Position numbers and translations under genes: made by a program. The notes beneath the pieces are model-generated. The model had not been told where the DNA came from. It was given only the letters and a program-made list of their open reading frames with translations, and ran no database searches. Source: Laburnicola sp. R22_1 (Eukaryota > Ascomycota > Dothideomycetes > Pleosporales > Didymosphaeriaceae). From it: a stretch of 64,000 nucleotides of DNA. The first letter of the stretch is position 1. Every line of letters begins with the position of its first letter. The stretch is from positions 3,596,001-3,660,000 of the forward strand of contig JACONQ010000005.1 in assembly GCA_014281115.1 (NCBI GenBank), written 5' to 3'. Shown here piece after piece: positions 22,178 to 35,399 of this stretch.

Positions 22178-25100
22178 CGTATAGTGCGCAGATGTGCGCA
22201 GACTTATATATTTGTGTATATTTTTGCATAATATATTCTATTAGTAGCCCAGACAGATTAGTCCACTGGATAGTTTTTGCTAAGACCACAACACTTTACT
22301 ATAAATTATAATATCTTAACAATATAACGCATTATTATCTAATTAAGAAGGCAGAATTAAGCTTACCTTTTACGCCTATTAGAATAAGCAAATTTTAAGC
22401 CTATAATGCGCTACTATAGTATATAATATTCTAAAGTCTACACTAAGTAATTAAATTAATAGAATTACTACCTAAGTAGATATATAATTAGGTATAGTAA
22501 AGCTTACTATAACTAAAGAGCAAACGCTTATATAGTATATCCTTAACCTAGATTTATAAGAATTTGCACCCTAGCTAGATAAGGTAAAAGATATAGCTAA
22601 TAAACTACTAGCTGTATAGTATAGAGATCTTATAGAATAATGCTAGGCTTAGCGCTTTATAAAGCGCGTACCTAAGCTTAAAATAGCTTTTAATTAAGTA
22701 AAAGATTAATAGAGAATATAATAGGAAGACCTAGAGATTATAAATGCGTAGTTTTAGCTAGTAGAGGATATAAAAGCTAAGTATAAAGTGTAGAATAAAG
22801 ATATCTATAATTTTAATAAGATAGACTTCTAGATAGAAGTTATTAGCTTAATAAAGATTATAACTAGTTTAATCCTCCTAGGTAGAAGTATAAACTGCCT
22901 CTACTTATTAGTTTTTAAGTGGCCCCACTGCGTTTAATTACTGCTTTTTTTATTACGTCACTAGCGCCCATATAACGTGACGTCACGTGAGAGCGCCAAG
23001 CCCTGGGACCAGAGCGCGTTAAAATTTTACTAACGTTCTCCTCCTAGCTTTTAAGATAATAAACTTATAATAATAACACTCTAACTTACTCGCCTACTCA
23101 CTGCGTTACTAAATAATTAATACTTATCTTTCGACCTTTTGCCGCGTTACTAGATAATCTACTACTTAAAACCCCTAGACGCACACTTTACTACTACTAT
23201 AATATATAATAAATTGCGCGCGCACCTACTCCTAATACTAAATAGCACCCTACTATCCTTTACTAATAACTTATTAACCTATTAACCTCTAGACACCTAG
23301 TTATCACTCTACCTATCTTTTATAAAAATTCTATAGTACAAGCGCGTACTTATACATCCTCTACGCCTCTAGCACCCACTTAGTATAGCTGTTATTATAG
23401 AAACAACAAGCTATTAATTAGAAATCTAATATCGCTTATAGTCCTTAGTAGTAATTACTCCCATAAGCTACGCAGCAGTATACAGCCGCTAGCCTAGACT
23501 CTTACTTTATAAAAATATCTATATTCTTCTAGTTTTTATCCTTAATAATTGTAAGCACTTTGCACCTAAACTAGCACAGAGTAATCTATATTATAAGGCT
23601 TATCTCGCCTTTAATCCTAGGCTCCTGCTCACTAATATCCGTATTCTGCTTAACATGGCAATCCAATTCTATAGTAGCTATTTACTTACCGCATAGGTCC
23701 TTAGTATAGACTATATAGTTTTTAATATTAAGCAGCGTCTGGCTATTGTACCTGGCCGCGTTGCACCTGGCCGCGTTATTGTTTGCGTCTCCTAGGTAGG
23801 GGCGCGACACCGCACGTCTAGTAGCAATAGTAATAGCGTCTTTAGGGCGAGGAATAAATATAGCAACTTCGAGGTCTTGCGCAATAATCGAATGTATTAT
23901 GTAGTGGATAAATAAACACTTAATCTATATCTAGTCGCGAATTTTATATTGCGTCCGCGTAGGCAACTACGTGTTATATTATTACTTTAGTACCTAGTAT
24001 ATCTTATAATTGACTACCTCTAGCAGAAGGAGCCGATTTGCACGTGCTATCCCCAGTTTAACCTATTTGTTTCTAAGCTGCTTTCCCTTTTTTAATGCGT
24101 TTTTAGTACACTTACAGCTTTTCCTTATAGCGTTGTACTATATACTAAAAGGTCTGCGATGTTTCTCTTCCTAATAACTAGTTTAAAAAGATATTCTTAA
24201 TCTATACTTATTTAGCTAAGTAATTATAAGTAAATTATAGTAATTTAAAGTATTTGCGCTGCTAGGTATACTATCTTACCCTTTATTATTTATAAAGGGC
24301 AAGTCTATATCTTAGCATTGTATAAAGAGACTAGTATCCCCTATAAGACTAGCGCATAGTAGAGTTATAGAGGTTACTTATTCTAGATAGTTAAAGCTTT
24401 ATAAGAGCTACTACTTTTAAAATTTTAAGAATTATTACTTAGAATAGAAGATCTTTAATGCTATATATACTAGCGCACTTATTTTATATTCTTTAGCTAC
24501 TTAATATAGTTTATTTTGCGCTACTAAAGCTAAAGTACTTTTAGCGCGTATAGGACTTAGCGCGCTAACGCATCTTTTATATTAATAAAAAGGGCTTTCT
24601 ACTAGCCTTTTATAATATATTTTTTAATATATTTATACTAGAAAACTATAAGAAAGACTTTAAAGCCTCTAGACTTATTTTTTAAATATGTTAGTAGTAG
24701 TAAATCGCCTTAATATACGTATTTACACTCTACTTTAAAGTACCTTACTAGATATACTATAGTAAGCTAGGACCTTAAGTAATACCCTTAAGTTTAAATC
24801 CTAGTTAAAGCTTGTATATAACTCTTTTATTTAGTCTCTACCTAATACTAAATTAAGCTACTTATAGCTTATAAAAGATGCTAAACTTATACTCTACTAT
24901 AGTATACTTTAGGAGACCTATATTAAGAAACTTAAGAAGTAAATTAAAGTTCTAATAAAGTGAAAAATGCGTAAAAGAAAGCGCATTTAAAAAGGTAGGA
25001 CGCTAGGCTTTACTTCGAAAGCAGATTTAGAAGTAAAAAGCCCTTTTATTAAGGTAAAGTTATTAAAAAGGGCGTAAAGTAGTAGTAAGGAAGAGGTAGG

Positions 25101-25750
25101 TCCCTTAATATAATACTACTATAGGAGATGTAAAGAGTCTAGGCATAACGCAAGAACCTATTAGATAGATAAAAAAATAGAGAAGGAGTTAGATATTACC
25201 CTTAGTAGCTTATTTTTAGATAGTATTAATAGTAAATTAGAGTAATTTTATTATAGGTTACTATAAGGCTAAAAATAATAGGTTAACTTTATCTTGCAAT
25301 AGTACACACTTAGTAACTAAAAATTAGATAAAGTACTACTTAAGATATAGTATGCTTTACTATAAATTATAATAAGTATACTATATATTGCCTATATATA
25401 GTATAATAGATAATATATTATATATTATAGGAGTCTTATTATAAGTTTGTACTACTAAGAAAGACTTCTTAGCTTTGCGCGACTGCTATAGCTATATAAA
25501 GAGGCTACATAATATAAAAAGTAAATTAAATAGTAACTTAGTATATTATAAGTTATAGTAGGTTATTATAAGTTACTATAAAGTAACGTTAGTCGTATTT
25601 TATAATAAGTTATAAGGGACCTCAAAGTTGCCAAGAAAAACTATCCGGCAGACTAATCTATTCAGGCTACTAATAGAATATATTAAGCAATTTACTAGTA
25701 TAAAAATGCATACAGATATATAGATATGCGTAGACTTGCGTAGATATATA
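22178..25750 (+). mobile_element. RIP-degraded pogo-like DNA transposon with long terminal inverted repeats
   Basis: The sequence at 22229-22282 is found inverted at 25631-25684, with roughly 85% match by eye, and weaker similarity continues outward to about 22178 and 25750. The interior is AT-rich. A plus-strand reading frame at about 24595-25165 resembles the C-terminus of pogo-type transposases: an ENYKKDFKASRLI segment (usual form ENCxKAFxAxGLI), a basic stretch, and a CKES-x-HNART zinc-knuckle-like end near 25126-25163. Element limits are approximate because no clear target duplication was found. Confidence 0.65.
24595..25165 (+). pseudogene. C-terminal remnant of pogo-like transposase
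   Basis: Reading the frame through TAA/TAG stops shows an LENYKKDFKASRLI segment (~24645), then a Leu/Pro-poor linker, then RRC-like CKES-R-HNART (25126-25163). The normal zinc knuckle in this family is CxxC...HNARTC; here one Cys is replaced by Ser and another by Tyr, as expected from C:G-to-T:A changes. Stops are dense and no function is possible. Upstream catalytic motifs were not identified with confidence. Confidence 0.5.
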
Positions 25751-25981
25751 TAAATAGTCTAAATAAGTAATTTTTTAAAGCTTTATAACTTTTTTACTAG
25801 TAAAGTTATAATTTTAATTTTTTATAGGTTTATAAAAAAGTACTAGTTTTTAATTATTTAATTTAAAAATACTATTTTATTACGTAATTAGTTAGTAATT
25901 AATAAAAAACTGTTTATTTTAAAAGTTATTTTATATATTACGTAATATTATTATATAAAAATATAATACTAATAAGATATT

Positions 25982-27108
25982 ATACAAATTTTTAAAAAAG
26001 TTATAATAATATTAAAGTAGTTAAAAAGTTATTAAAGTTTAAACTTTTTAAAATAGTAATCTTTGCTAAGCCACTAATTTTTGTCTAACCTAATTCTTTT
26101 AAATAATTATGTGGCGTTAAATTAACTACCTAGAGATAGCACGATAAAGGCTTTTATCTTAAATAACATAATAAAAATAAGCAGAGTCCCCTACTTAGTA
26201 ATTAAAAAAGCATAATTAAATAATTATAAAACTATATTATTTCTATTTTTAAACCTACAAAATCTAGAATTTAGGGTTAGATAGTAGTTCGATATAACAC
26301 GCTAGTACTTAATACTATTATATTAACTAGTAATTACTATCTAGTAAAAACTTTAACTTTATACTTTTAAAAATTCTAATTTTTTAAAGCTTACTAAGCA
26401 GCTTACTAAGTAGAGTACTAAGCTTTTTTTTAAATTTTAACTAATTAAAAAGCTTTATTTGCTAATTAATTAGCATTATATAAGTAGTATAGCCACCTAG
26501 GGTACCCTAGCTACCCTATATTAGAAAAAAATTTAAGCGCGTATACGCACCTATAGCACCTAGGTGACTCTGCGCACGCCTACACACTAAAAGCGCTTTA
26601 AGTGCACTTATAATACTACTTTTTTCTTAGTATGTGTATACGCAAGGTTGCGTAAAAATGCGCACCTATACTACTAGTACACCTAGGATACCTAGGGTAT
26701 AAAGGACACCTATGGCATCTATAGCACCTATGCTATTAAAATAATGCTAATTAATAAGCAAATAAAGCTTTTTAATTGGCTAGAATTTAAAAAAAGCCTA
26801 GTAAGCTACTTAGTAAGCTTTTAAAAAAAGATTTTTTAAAGTATAAAGTTAAAGTCTCTTACTAGATAGTAATTACTAGTTAATATAATAGTACTAATTA
26901 CTAGCGTATTATATAGAACTACTACCTAACCCTAAGTTCTAGATTTTATAGGTTTAATAATAGAAAAATATAGTTTTATAATTATTTAAACGAATTAGAT
27001 TAGATAAAAATTAGTGGCTTAGTAAAGAATACTAGTTTACAAAGTATAAACTTTAATAACTTTTTAACTACTTTATTTTTATTAAAACTTTTTTAAAATT
27101 TTATATAC
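25982..27108. repeat. Large palindrome: ~370-bp inverted arms around a ~260-bp loop
   Basis: The left arm (25982-26479) and right arm (26741-27108) are inverted copies. Matching landmarks include CTAAGCCACTAATTTTT against its complement near 27005-27025, and TTAGCATTAT (ends 26480) against ATAATGCTAA (26741). The left arm is longer only because a 105-bp element (26111-26215) with its 12-bp duplication is inserted there. The loop is rich in CACCTAGG/CACCTATAG-like motifs. The right arm is cut off exactly at the start of Copia copy A1, so the palindrome may originally have been longer. Confidence 0.75.
26111..26215 (+). mobile_element. Short retroposon-like element, copy 1 (105 bp)
   Basis: Flanked by a perfect 12-bp duplication TTAAATAATTAT (26099-26110, 26216-26227). 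The right arm of the surrounding palindrome has the same site without the insert (near 26975-26990), which proves the insertion. The sequence starts GTGGCGTTAAATTAAC. Confidence 0.85.
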
Positions 27109-27393
27109 TATTAAATAGGCTCTATAGCTAGCTATATAGATATTAATATCTAATACTCTATACTAGTAAGTGTGAAGCATGTATAGGATAATTATATAAG
27201 AAAAAAATAATATAATAGAACTAACTTAGTATTAATTACTTATATCTAGAAAGGGTATAAATAAAAAGGAAAAAATTCTATAGCGTATAGGCCGCAGCCT
27301 ACAGATATTATATAATCTCTATATAATACTATTATATAATAATATTAAAACTTTAATCTCTTTTGGTGCTCTTACCTATATAGTATATAGATA
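27109..27393 (-). repeat. 3' LTR of Copia copy A1
   Basis: About 285 bp, collinear with the A2 LTRs at 33730-34017 and 46785-47072. It begins TATTAAATAGGC, where A2 has TGTTAAATGGG, a TG-to-TA change typical of RIP, and it ends ...TAGATA where A2 has TAGACA. Confidence 0.8.
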
Positions 27394-27917
27394 TTAGTAA
27401 CTTTTTATTTTAAAATTACTATTAGTAGTTCTTTTTCCTCTATATAAACTATCTACTTACTAATATTTACTTTATTTATTTATTATTTCTCTATCTATAC
27501 GTCTTCTACTCTAGCTAGTCTACTCTAGTTAGTAGAAAGATTCTATTAAGTAACTATTTATTATACTTTGCTACTATTTATTAGAGGTATAATTAGGCTT
27601 ATTAGTAGTAAAGTAGTAGTCTAGCTAATAGCAGTTAAGGGTAAGATTATATAGTTAATAATAAGATTATAGTAATAATATATTATTTATATAGAGTTCT
27701 TTTTGCTTAGTTTATTTCTTATATAATAGGTAGACCTATTTATCTTATATTTTTAGATAGTAATATTAGGCAATTATATAATATTAGATAAGAGAAAAAC
27801 AAACACTAATAAGGGGTAGAAATTAAGACTCTAAATAGAAGGAAGAGGTATATAAGATAGGCTTTCCTCTATCTATTCTTCTTTTTCTTATTTTCTACTT
27901 TAAATATCTCTCTATAT

Positions 27918-28004
27918 GTGTTGTTAAATTAACTACCTAGGGGTAGAACGACAAAGGCTTTTATCTCAAATAACATAACAAAAAAAGCAGAGCCCCCTGC
28001 TTAG
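27918..28004 (+). mobile_element. Short retroposon-like element, copy 2 (87 bp)
   Basis: Flanked by a perfect 12-bp duplication ATCTCTCTATAT (27906-27917, 28005-28016). A2 has the empty site near 34520. This copy ends earlier (after CCCCTGCTTAG) than the others. Confidence 0.85.
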
Positions 28005-28227
28005 ATCTCTCTATATATATCCTTTCTTCCTAGCTTTTTTCTCTTTTTCTTATTAAGCTAATCTCCTATTTTGTATAGTGCTAAACTATACCTCTTATTA
28101 TATAATATCTTATTTTTATATAGTGCTAACTTACTATAAATAATAGTAGTTATACTAGCTAATAACTAACTTAGCTTTTTTAGCTTTAATCTTATTATAT
28201 ATAATCTTCTAGATAAAAGAATATATA

Positions 28228-29357
28228 GTTTTTTTACGACTAAGGGGTTTCTAATAAAAATATTACAATAATAGTAGATATTTCTCCTACTATTATATAT
28301 ATATAAAAGTATCTTAAGATATTAATAAAAAGGGGTTAGCGCGTTATAAGCAAGCTAAGCGAGCTTAGTAGGCTTAGCGCGTCTACTCTAACTAAAAAAA
28401 ATCTATATGCAAAACTATAGGTAAGTCTATATTGCTATACTATAGTTTAGAGTGGGGGGAAAGAAGGTATAAGATAGTGCTAGCGCTATAACTAGTATAA
28501 TACTATAACTATTATCTTCTCTACTATTATTTTTAAAGATTGCTAGTAATAGCTATAATAGTAAGTTTATACTACTTATAAGATACATACTAAGTAAAAG
28601 CTTATATACTATAGATACACTAACGCTCTATCTTTATTACTCTATTTCCCGCTATCTTTCTAGGCCCTAGTGCTAATACTAATACTAATGCTAATACTGC
28701 CTAAAAATTCGCTCTAATAATTTATCCGCTGAAAGTTGCTAGATTTACACTAGAATACCACTCTATTTAAGATATTATTAATAGAAAGTAGAAGGTATAC
28801 CTTACCCTATAAAAGGCGGTCCTAGTATACTAGTTAGGCTAGTAATAGATTAGTAACTATAGGCGTAGTAATAGATATATAGAGTTCCTACTATAGTTCT
28901 TTATATTACTACTAGTTAGGATAGCAGTAATAGAGGGCAAGATTAAAGGTAAGAGAAAAGAGAAGATAAAAGTATTTATTAATAAGTTGCTAGGGGAGAA
29001 GAGTGTTACGTAGATACACTAAATCTTTATAGTTATAGTATTAGATAAGCATAATATATAAGTATACTATATAAGTAGTACGCAAATGTAGCGTAATTAC
29101 TAATAATAGTAAGAGAGTAAGAGTTAGTTTTCTATATACGCTTTACGTAAATTAGAGTTAGAGCGCTTATAGATATTAGGCAAGTGCGTAGTTTATAAAC
29201 TGTCCTTATAAACTATTAATATATTAGTGGAGGAGACTAGGAGTAGACTGTATTTTTAGGCGCTAGACTAGAGCGGCCTTTCTATCCCAACCTACGCAGG
29301 CTCAAATTAAAAAAAGGGAGTCCAAAAGGGTAATTAACACTAAATAAATAATGCGAC
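28228..29357. mobile_element. Family-2 retroposon-like element, full-length copy (1130 bp)
   Basis: Flanked by a 14-bp duplication TAAAAGAATATATA (28214-28227, 29358-29371). A2 lacks the insert near 34735. The left end is GTTTTTTTACGACTAAGG and the right end is AATAAATAATGCGAC. A plus-strand frame (about 28705-29310) is interrupted only by TAA/TAG and includes a long open Lys-rich stretch around 28920-29010. The T-run at the left end could instead be a poly(A) tail of an element lying on the minus strand. No family is recognised. Confidence 0.75.
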
Positions 29358-31835
29358 TAAAAGAATATATATTACCCTTTCTACTAGTTCCTATATAAAC
29401 TATATATTCTTCTAAAATATCTTTATTAATATAAGTTTCTCTATTTCTTATAGATTTGCTTTTATATAGATACTAACTTTACAATAGACTTAGAAACTTA
29501 ATATTACGTATATGCCTTTATATAATATTAATATTATTCTTCTAGCTAGTATAAACCTATATTTATAGGATGCTAAAGTTATTTAGTATAAAGAATATTT
29601 CTATATATTATTAGTCTAGTTGTGTAGCTACCTTAGGAGTACTCTATACGCCTACTACTATAGTAATATAACTAGGCCTAGGCCCTTTACTAAGTGCTAT
29701 ACACTAGTAGGCTTTTAGGCAGAATTATATAGTTCTTATATATAGTAGAGCTATAGTGCTAGGTGTAATTATTGCATAGGATAAGGCTAGGGTAATAGGG
29801 TAAACAATACTAGATATTATCTATTAATACTAAAATAAAAAGACTCTTCTCTAAATAAATATGTGTTATATCTCTTCTCTTTCTATATAAATAATAGATA
29901 GAAAAATGCGTATTTTTTAAGTAATATATATGTGTAGAAAGAATTAGATAAATATATTATATAAAAAAATAAAAAAATAATAAGAAAATAGTCCTATATA
30001 AAGGCTAGAAAGAGCTTGCGTAAGTAGGCTTAAGATAATTTACTAATACTTTAATAGTAATTATTAAGGTGTTACTAAAAATTAAGAACTCTAGAGCCTA
30101 GTTTAGGGCCTTCTTTATATAGGAATTAGTAGGATTATTCTTCCTATTAATCTATCTAATCTTAGAAATCTTATAGTATTTGTATAATTTGCAAAGTAAT
30201 ACAATATTAATTATAAGGCGCTTCTTATTTATAGTTCCTAGTTATATAAGGTAGTTATAAAGAGACTTTAAATTTATATAAATAATTATAGAAATTAGCG
30301 GCAGACTAAGTATGCATACAATTTTCTAGAGAATTATACTAATAATAATAGTATTGTTAAAGCCTTCTACTATACTATACAGCTCGCTAGTAAGAACGCT
30401 TCTTATTACTCTCTTATACTTAGTTAAATTCTAGTATATAATATTTACTAGAATATTAAAGTTATTACTATTACCTATATAATACTTATTACCTAGAGCA
30501 ATTAAGAATTCTAGCTATAAGATTAGGTCTTTATTATTAGCAAATAAGCTATTAGTAAAAATAAATAGCTTTGCGTAATAGACATCTAATAGTATGAAAG
30601 TAAGACTATGCTTACTATTATTAATCTACTATTAGATTTATATAATTAATGCCTTAATATCTTTATATAAGAGTAATATAGTCTAAGTAGTAATAGACAA
30701 ATTAAATATAGCTTCTAGTTAGTATATAAATATAATATAGGCGCCTTTTGTATACTGCTTTATATACCTCTAAGTAGCATTCTTATCTTTAGAATTAATT
30801 ATATAAAGGCCCTTTACTTAACCTTTTTATATAAGAACTGTAGTGTTATACACAAGCTAAATTCTTTTACTATTAAACTTAATAGGTTAGTTCTTAGTAA
30901 GAACAGTCTTATCCTTTGCATAGAAGACTACTTTTTTAGTTCTTCTTCTTCTCTTTATATAAAGTTCTTATTAATAATACTAAGGATATTATCTGTCTAA
31001 AGGCTAGTAATCCTAAAGGTGTGCTCTTCTTTATTAGTAATAAGTAAATATAGATTATATAATAAAGTTTTTATACTAAGTTTCTCTTTATAGTAGTTAT
31101 AGTAGGTTTTAAACTAGTAAAGATCTAATTTGGCTACACTATAAAGTAGTTATATAATATAAAAGATTATATCTTATAGAAAGTTTATATATAGTTTCTT
31201 AGGTAGTCTAGTATAGAGCGTGCGATTTAGTTTATTAGTAGACTAAATATAGGCCTAGGTAATATCTTATAGTTTAAAATGCATTCTATATATTACCTAA
31301 AGACTTGCTTCTAGTATAAGAAGTAGGCGCTAGCTTATCCTTTAAGTAGTAGATAATTAGGTAAGGATTTTATCCTTCTCTTTATTAGAGTAGCTAGTAA
31401 ATATAAGGCAAAATTTCTTATATAGTTAAGTAGTCTTGCCTTAACTTCTTATATATGATAGAGGTTAAAGATTCTACCCTTATACTTAGATAGGTTAAAA
31501 AAGAATCTTAAATATACTGTTAGTAATAAGGGCCTTTATCTCTATACAATTTAACACTTTAAAAGGTACTCTAGGTATTATAATTATACCTTTTATATAG
31601 AGTTTTAAAAATAGTTCCTAATTACTTATCTTCTTTTAGAAAAGGAATACAGCATTCTTTTTAGGCGGCCTCTCTTTCTCCTCTTTAGAGAATTCCTTTA
31701 TATAATAGTAAAAGAGTGTAATCTTATTTATAATAGTATAACTTAACTTATATATAGTAAAACTTTACTAGGCTATTTTCTAGGTTAAAGATTATATCTC
31801 TATTCTTAATACTCTTAATCTTATATAAGTCTATC

Positions 31836-31960
31836 GCATTTTTATAACTACCTTTTTACGCTTTTTTAATTACTAAGCAGGGGGCTCTGCTTTTCTTGTC
31901 ATGTTATTTGAGATGAAAGCCTTTGCCGTGCTACCCCTAGGTAGTTAATTTAACGCCACA
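31836..31960 (-). mobile_element. Short retroposon-like element, copy 3 (125 bp, inverted)
   Basis: Flanked by a 12-bp duplication TATAAGTCTATC / TATAAGCCTATC (31824-31835, 31961-31972; one transition). A2 has the empty site near 37515. This copy keeps the longest variable end and the best-preserved GC-rich core. Confidence 0.85.
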
Positions 31961-32584
31961 TATAAGCCTATCTATCTACCTTTCTCTCTCTAGACTATAA
32001 CCTTAAATCTAAGTAGAAGCTTAAGAACTTTGTGCGCTGCTAATAGACTATTATAGGTATTTAGCGCACAATTAGTATTAGTATTATTTCTTTTCTTTTA
32101 TAATATCTTTATTATCTTTTATATAGTATTTATATATGTAGTAATATTAGGCAATAAAGAAAAATCTATACTAATCCTAGAATATGTACTAAAGACTAGT
32201 AGTGTAGATATAAGACTATCTAGGCCTATAATATTATTAATAGCTTTAATAGCTATTTAGATAATATCCTTCTTATTTATATAATCTTCTAGTTTAGCCT
32301 TAAGAATATTAAAGGCTTTATAAAAAAGTGTGTATAAACGCTTAGCCTTCTCTATTATCTAATATACTTCTATAGGCATCTGCCTATAGGTTACGCTAAT
32401 AATCTTTATGTAGTTTCTAAACTTATCTAATATAAAGTTTATACCTAGATTATATATAATATAGTTAGGTAGACTTTAGTAGATATTAATCTAGTATTTA
32501 TAAAAGGCTTTCTACGTATATTATATAAATATTAATTTTAAAAAGATTATAACTTAAAATAATATATCTATATTTATAATATAT

Positions 32585-32694
32585 GTATTATTAAATTAAC
32601 TACCTAGGAGTAGAACGACAAAGGCTTTTATCTTAAATAATATAACAGAAAAAGCAGATCCCCTGCTTAGTAATTAAACGAGCGTAAAAAGATA
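32585..32694 (+). mobile_element. Short retroposon-like element, copy 4 (110 bp)
   Basis: Flanked by an 11-bp duplication TTATAATATAT (32574-32584, 32695-32705). A2 has the uninterrupted site near 43660. Confidence 0.82.
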
Positions 32695-33729
32695 TTATAA
32701 TATATATAGTACGTCTCTAGTTCTAATACATATAATAGTAATAATAATTTTATAGTTTAAGCAAGTATTATCCTTAATAGTAAACTTAAAGCAGTATAGG
32801 GCTTATTTATATAAGTAATAGTAGTAGTAAAACTTCTAAATTTTATTTAATATAGTAGCATCTACTTTATAGCTAGCATTAGTAAGTATCTTCTAAAGTC
32901 TTTCTATAGAGAAATATCTAAATTATTAATAAAGGCGATAAAGTTCTTATTTAGTAAAGAAAGATATAGTTTCTTTCTTACTAATATTAAAAAAGGGTGT
33001 CCCTACTTGTATATAATAGGTATAGTTATGCTATTCTTTTATATAATAATAGTTTTTTTGCGACTAAGGAGTTTCTAATAAAAATATTACAATAATAGTA
33101 GATATCTCTTCTACTATTACATATATAGAAAATTGTTTTAAAGTAGTATTAATAAAAAGGGTTAGCGCGTTACAAGTAAGCTAAGCAAGCTTAGTAGGCT
33201 TAGTACGCCTACTCTAACTAAAAAAATCTATATATAAAACTATACGTAAGGCCATATCGCTATACTATAGTTTAGAGTAGAGGGAGGATAAAAAGGTACT
33301 TAACCCTTATCTTTCTTCTCTACTATTATCCCTAAAGATATTGCTAGAAGCAATAGCTACTTATAAAATATATGCTAAGTAGGAGCTTATATACACTATA
33401 GATATACTAACACTCTATCTCTATATTAAAGTTAATCTTAAGACTTCTACTACTATCTCTATTGTCCTATTTTCTACTATCTTCCTAGGTCCTAATACTA
33501 AAGTTGCTGTTAACACTACCTAAAAGTACGCTCTAATCTATCTACTTAAAGTTACTAGGCCTACACTAGAATACTATTCTATTTAGGGCATTATTAATAG
33601 GAAGTAAAAGGTATACCTTACTCTATATAAGTCAGTCCTAGTGTACTAGTTAGACTAGTAATAGATTAGTAACTATAGGCGTAGTAATAGACACAAAGAT
33701 TTCTTACTACATCTATAATACTTTATATT

Positions 33730-34017
33730 TGTTAAATGGGTACTTTATAGCTAGCTATATAGATATTAAATTCTAATCCTCTATACTAGCAAGCGTGGAG
33801 AGTGTACGGGGCAATCGTACAAGGAAAGGAAATAACATAATAAAACAACTTGGTATTAATTCCTTGTCTCTAGAGAGAGTGTGGATAGAAAGAAGAAGAT
33901 CCTGCGGTGTATAGGCTGCGGCGCATAGGCATTATGTGATCCCTATATAATACTATTATGCGGCAATATTGAAACCTTAGCACCCTTAGGTGCCCTTGCC
34001 TATATAGTGTATAGACA
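33730..34017 (-). repeat. 3' LTR of Copia A2
   Basis: 288 bp, begins TGTTAAATGGG and ends TAGACA; same length as the LTR at 46785-47072. It is the 3' LTR because the element reads on the minus strand. Confidence 0.88.
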
Positions 34018-35399
34018 CTAGCAACTTTTTATTTTAAAGTTGCTATTAGTAGTTTTCCTTTCTTCCGCACGAACTATCTACTTACTAATATTTATCCTGT
34101 CTATTTATTATTTCCCTGTTTGTATGCCTCTTACTCTGGCTAGTTTACTCTAGTTAATAGAAAGATTCTATTAAGTAACTATTTATTATACTTTGCTATC
34201 ATTTGTTAGAGGCGTGATTAGGCTTATTAGTAGTAGAGTAGCGATCTGGCTAATAGCGGTTAATGATAAGATTGTGCAGTTAATAATAAGATTATGGCGA
34301 TAATATATTATTTATATAGAGTTCTTTTACTTAGTTTGTTTCTTATATAATAGGTGGACCTAGTTGTCTTATTTATTTAGGCAGTAATATTAGGTAATTG
34401 TGTAATATTAGATAAGGGGAAGATAAATGCTAATAAGGGGTAGGAATTAAGGCTCTAGATAGAAGGAAGAGGTATATAAGGTGGGCTTTTCTTTCTTTAT
34501 TCTTCTCTTTCTTATCTCTTACTTTAAATATCTCTCTATATATGTCCTTTCTCCCTAGCTCTTTTTTCTTTTTGTTAAGCTAATTCCCTATTTTGTATAG
34601 TGCTAAACTGTGTCACTTATTATATAATATCTTGTCTTTATATAATGCTAACTTAGTGTAGACAACGGCGCTTATACTAGTGGATCTTAACTAGCTAGGC
34701 CTTCTTAACTTTAATGCCACTGTAGTGACTCTTTTAGGCGGAAGAATGCGTATTACCCTTCTAACTAGTTCTTAGGCGAACTGTATATTTATCTAGGGCA
34801 TCTCTATTAATATAAGTTCCTCTATTCTTTGCTTTTTATATAGATACTAACTATAAAAAATAGGCTAAGGAGTTGCGTATTGTACATTTGCCTTCGCATA
34901 ATATTAATATTATTCTTACAGCTAGTATAGACCTACGTCTATAGGTTGCTAAGCTTATTTAGCACAAAGGCTACTTTTGCGTGCTCCTTATTTAGTTGCG
35001 TAGTGTCCTTAGGGGCACTACGTACACTTACTGCTATAGTAGTAACTTTGATCCTAGGCTCTTTACTAAGTATTGTATAGTGGCAAACTTCTAAATAGGA
35101 TTATGCAGTTCTTGCGTGTAGTAGAGCTATAGTGCTAGGTGCGATTATTATATAGAATAGGGCTAGATAGTAGGATAGACACTTTTGAATATTATTTATA
35201 AGTACTAAAATAAAAAACTCTTCTCTAAATAAATGTGTGCTATGTCTCTTCTCTTTTTATGTAAATAAATAGATAGAAAAAAAAGCGCATTTTTAAGTAA
35301 TATGTGCGTACGGAAAGAATTAAATAAATATATTACGCGAAAGAATAAATAAATAATAAGGAAATAGTCTTGTGTGGAGACTAGGAAGAGCTCGCGTGG

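Noticed and set aside
26111..26215. Hammerhead or HDV-like ribozyme in the short retroposon family
   Set aside because: No CUGANGA/GAAA hammerhead core and no recognisable HDV-like double pseudoknot; only two short stems and possible loop pairing are seen.
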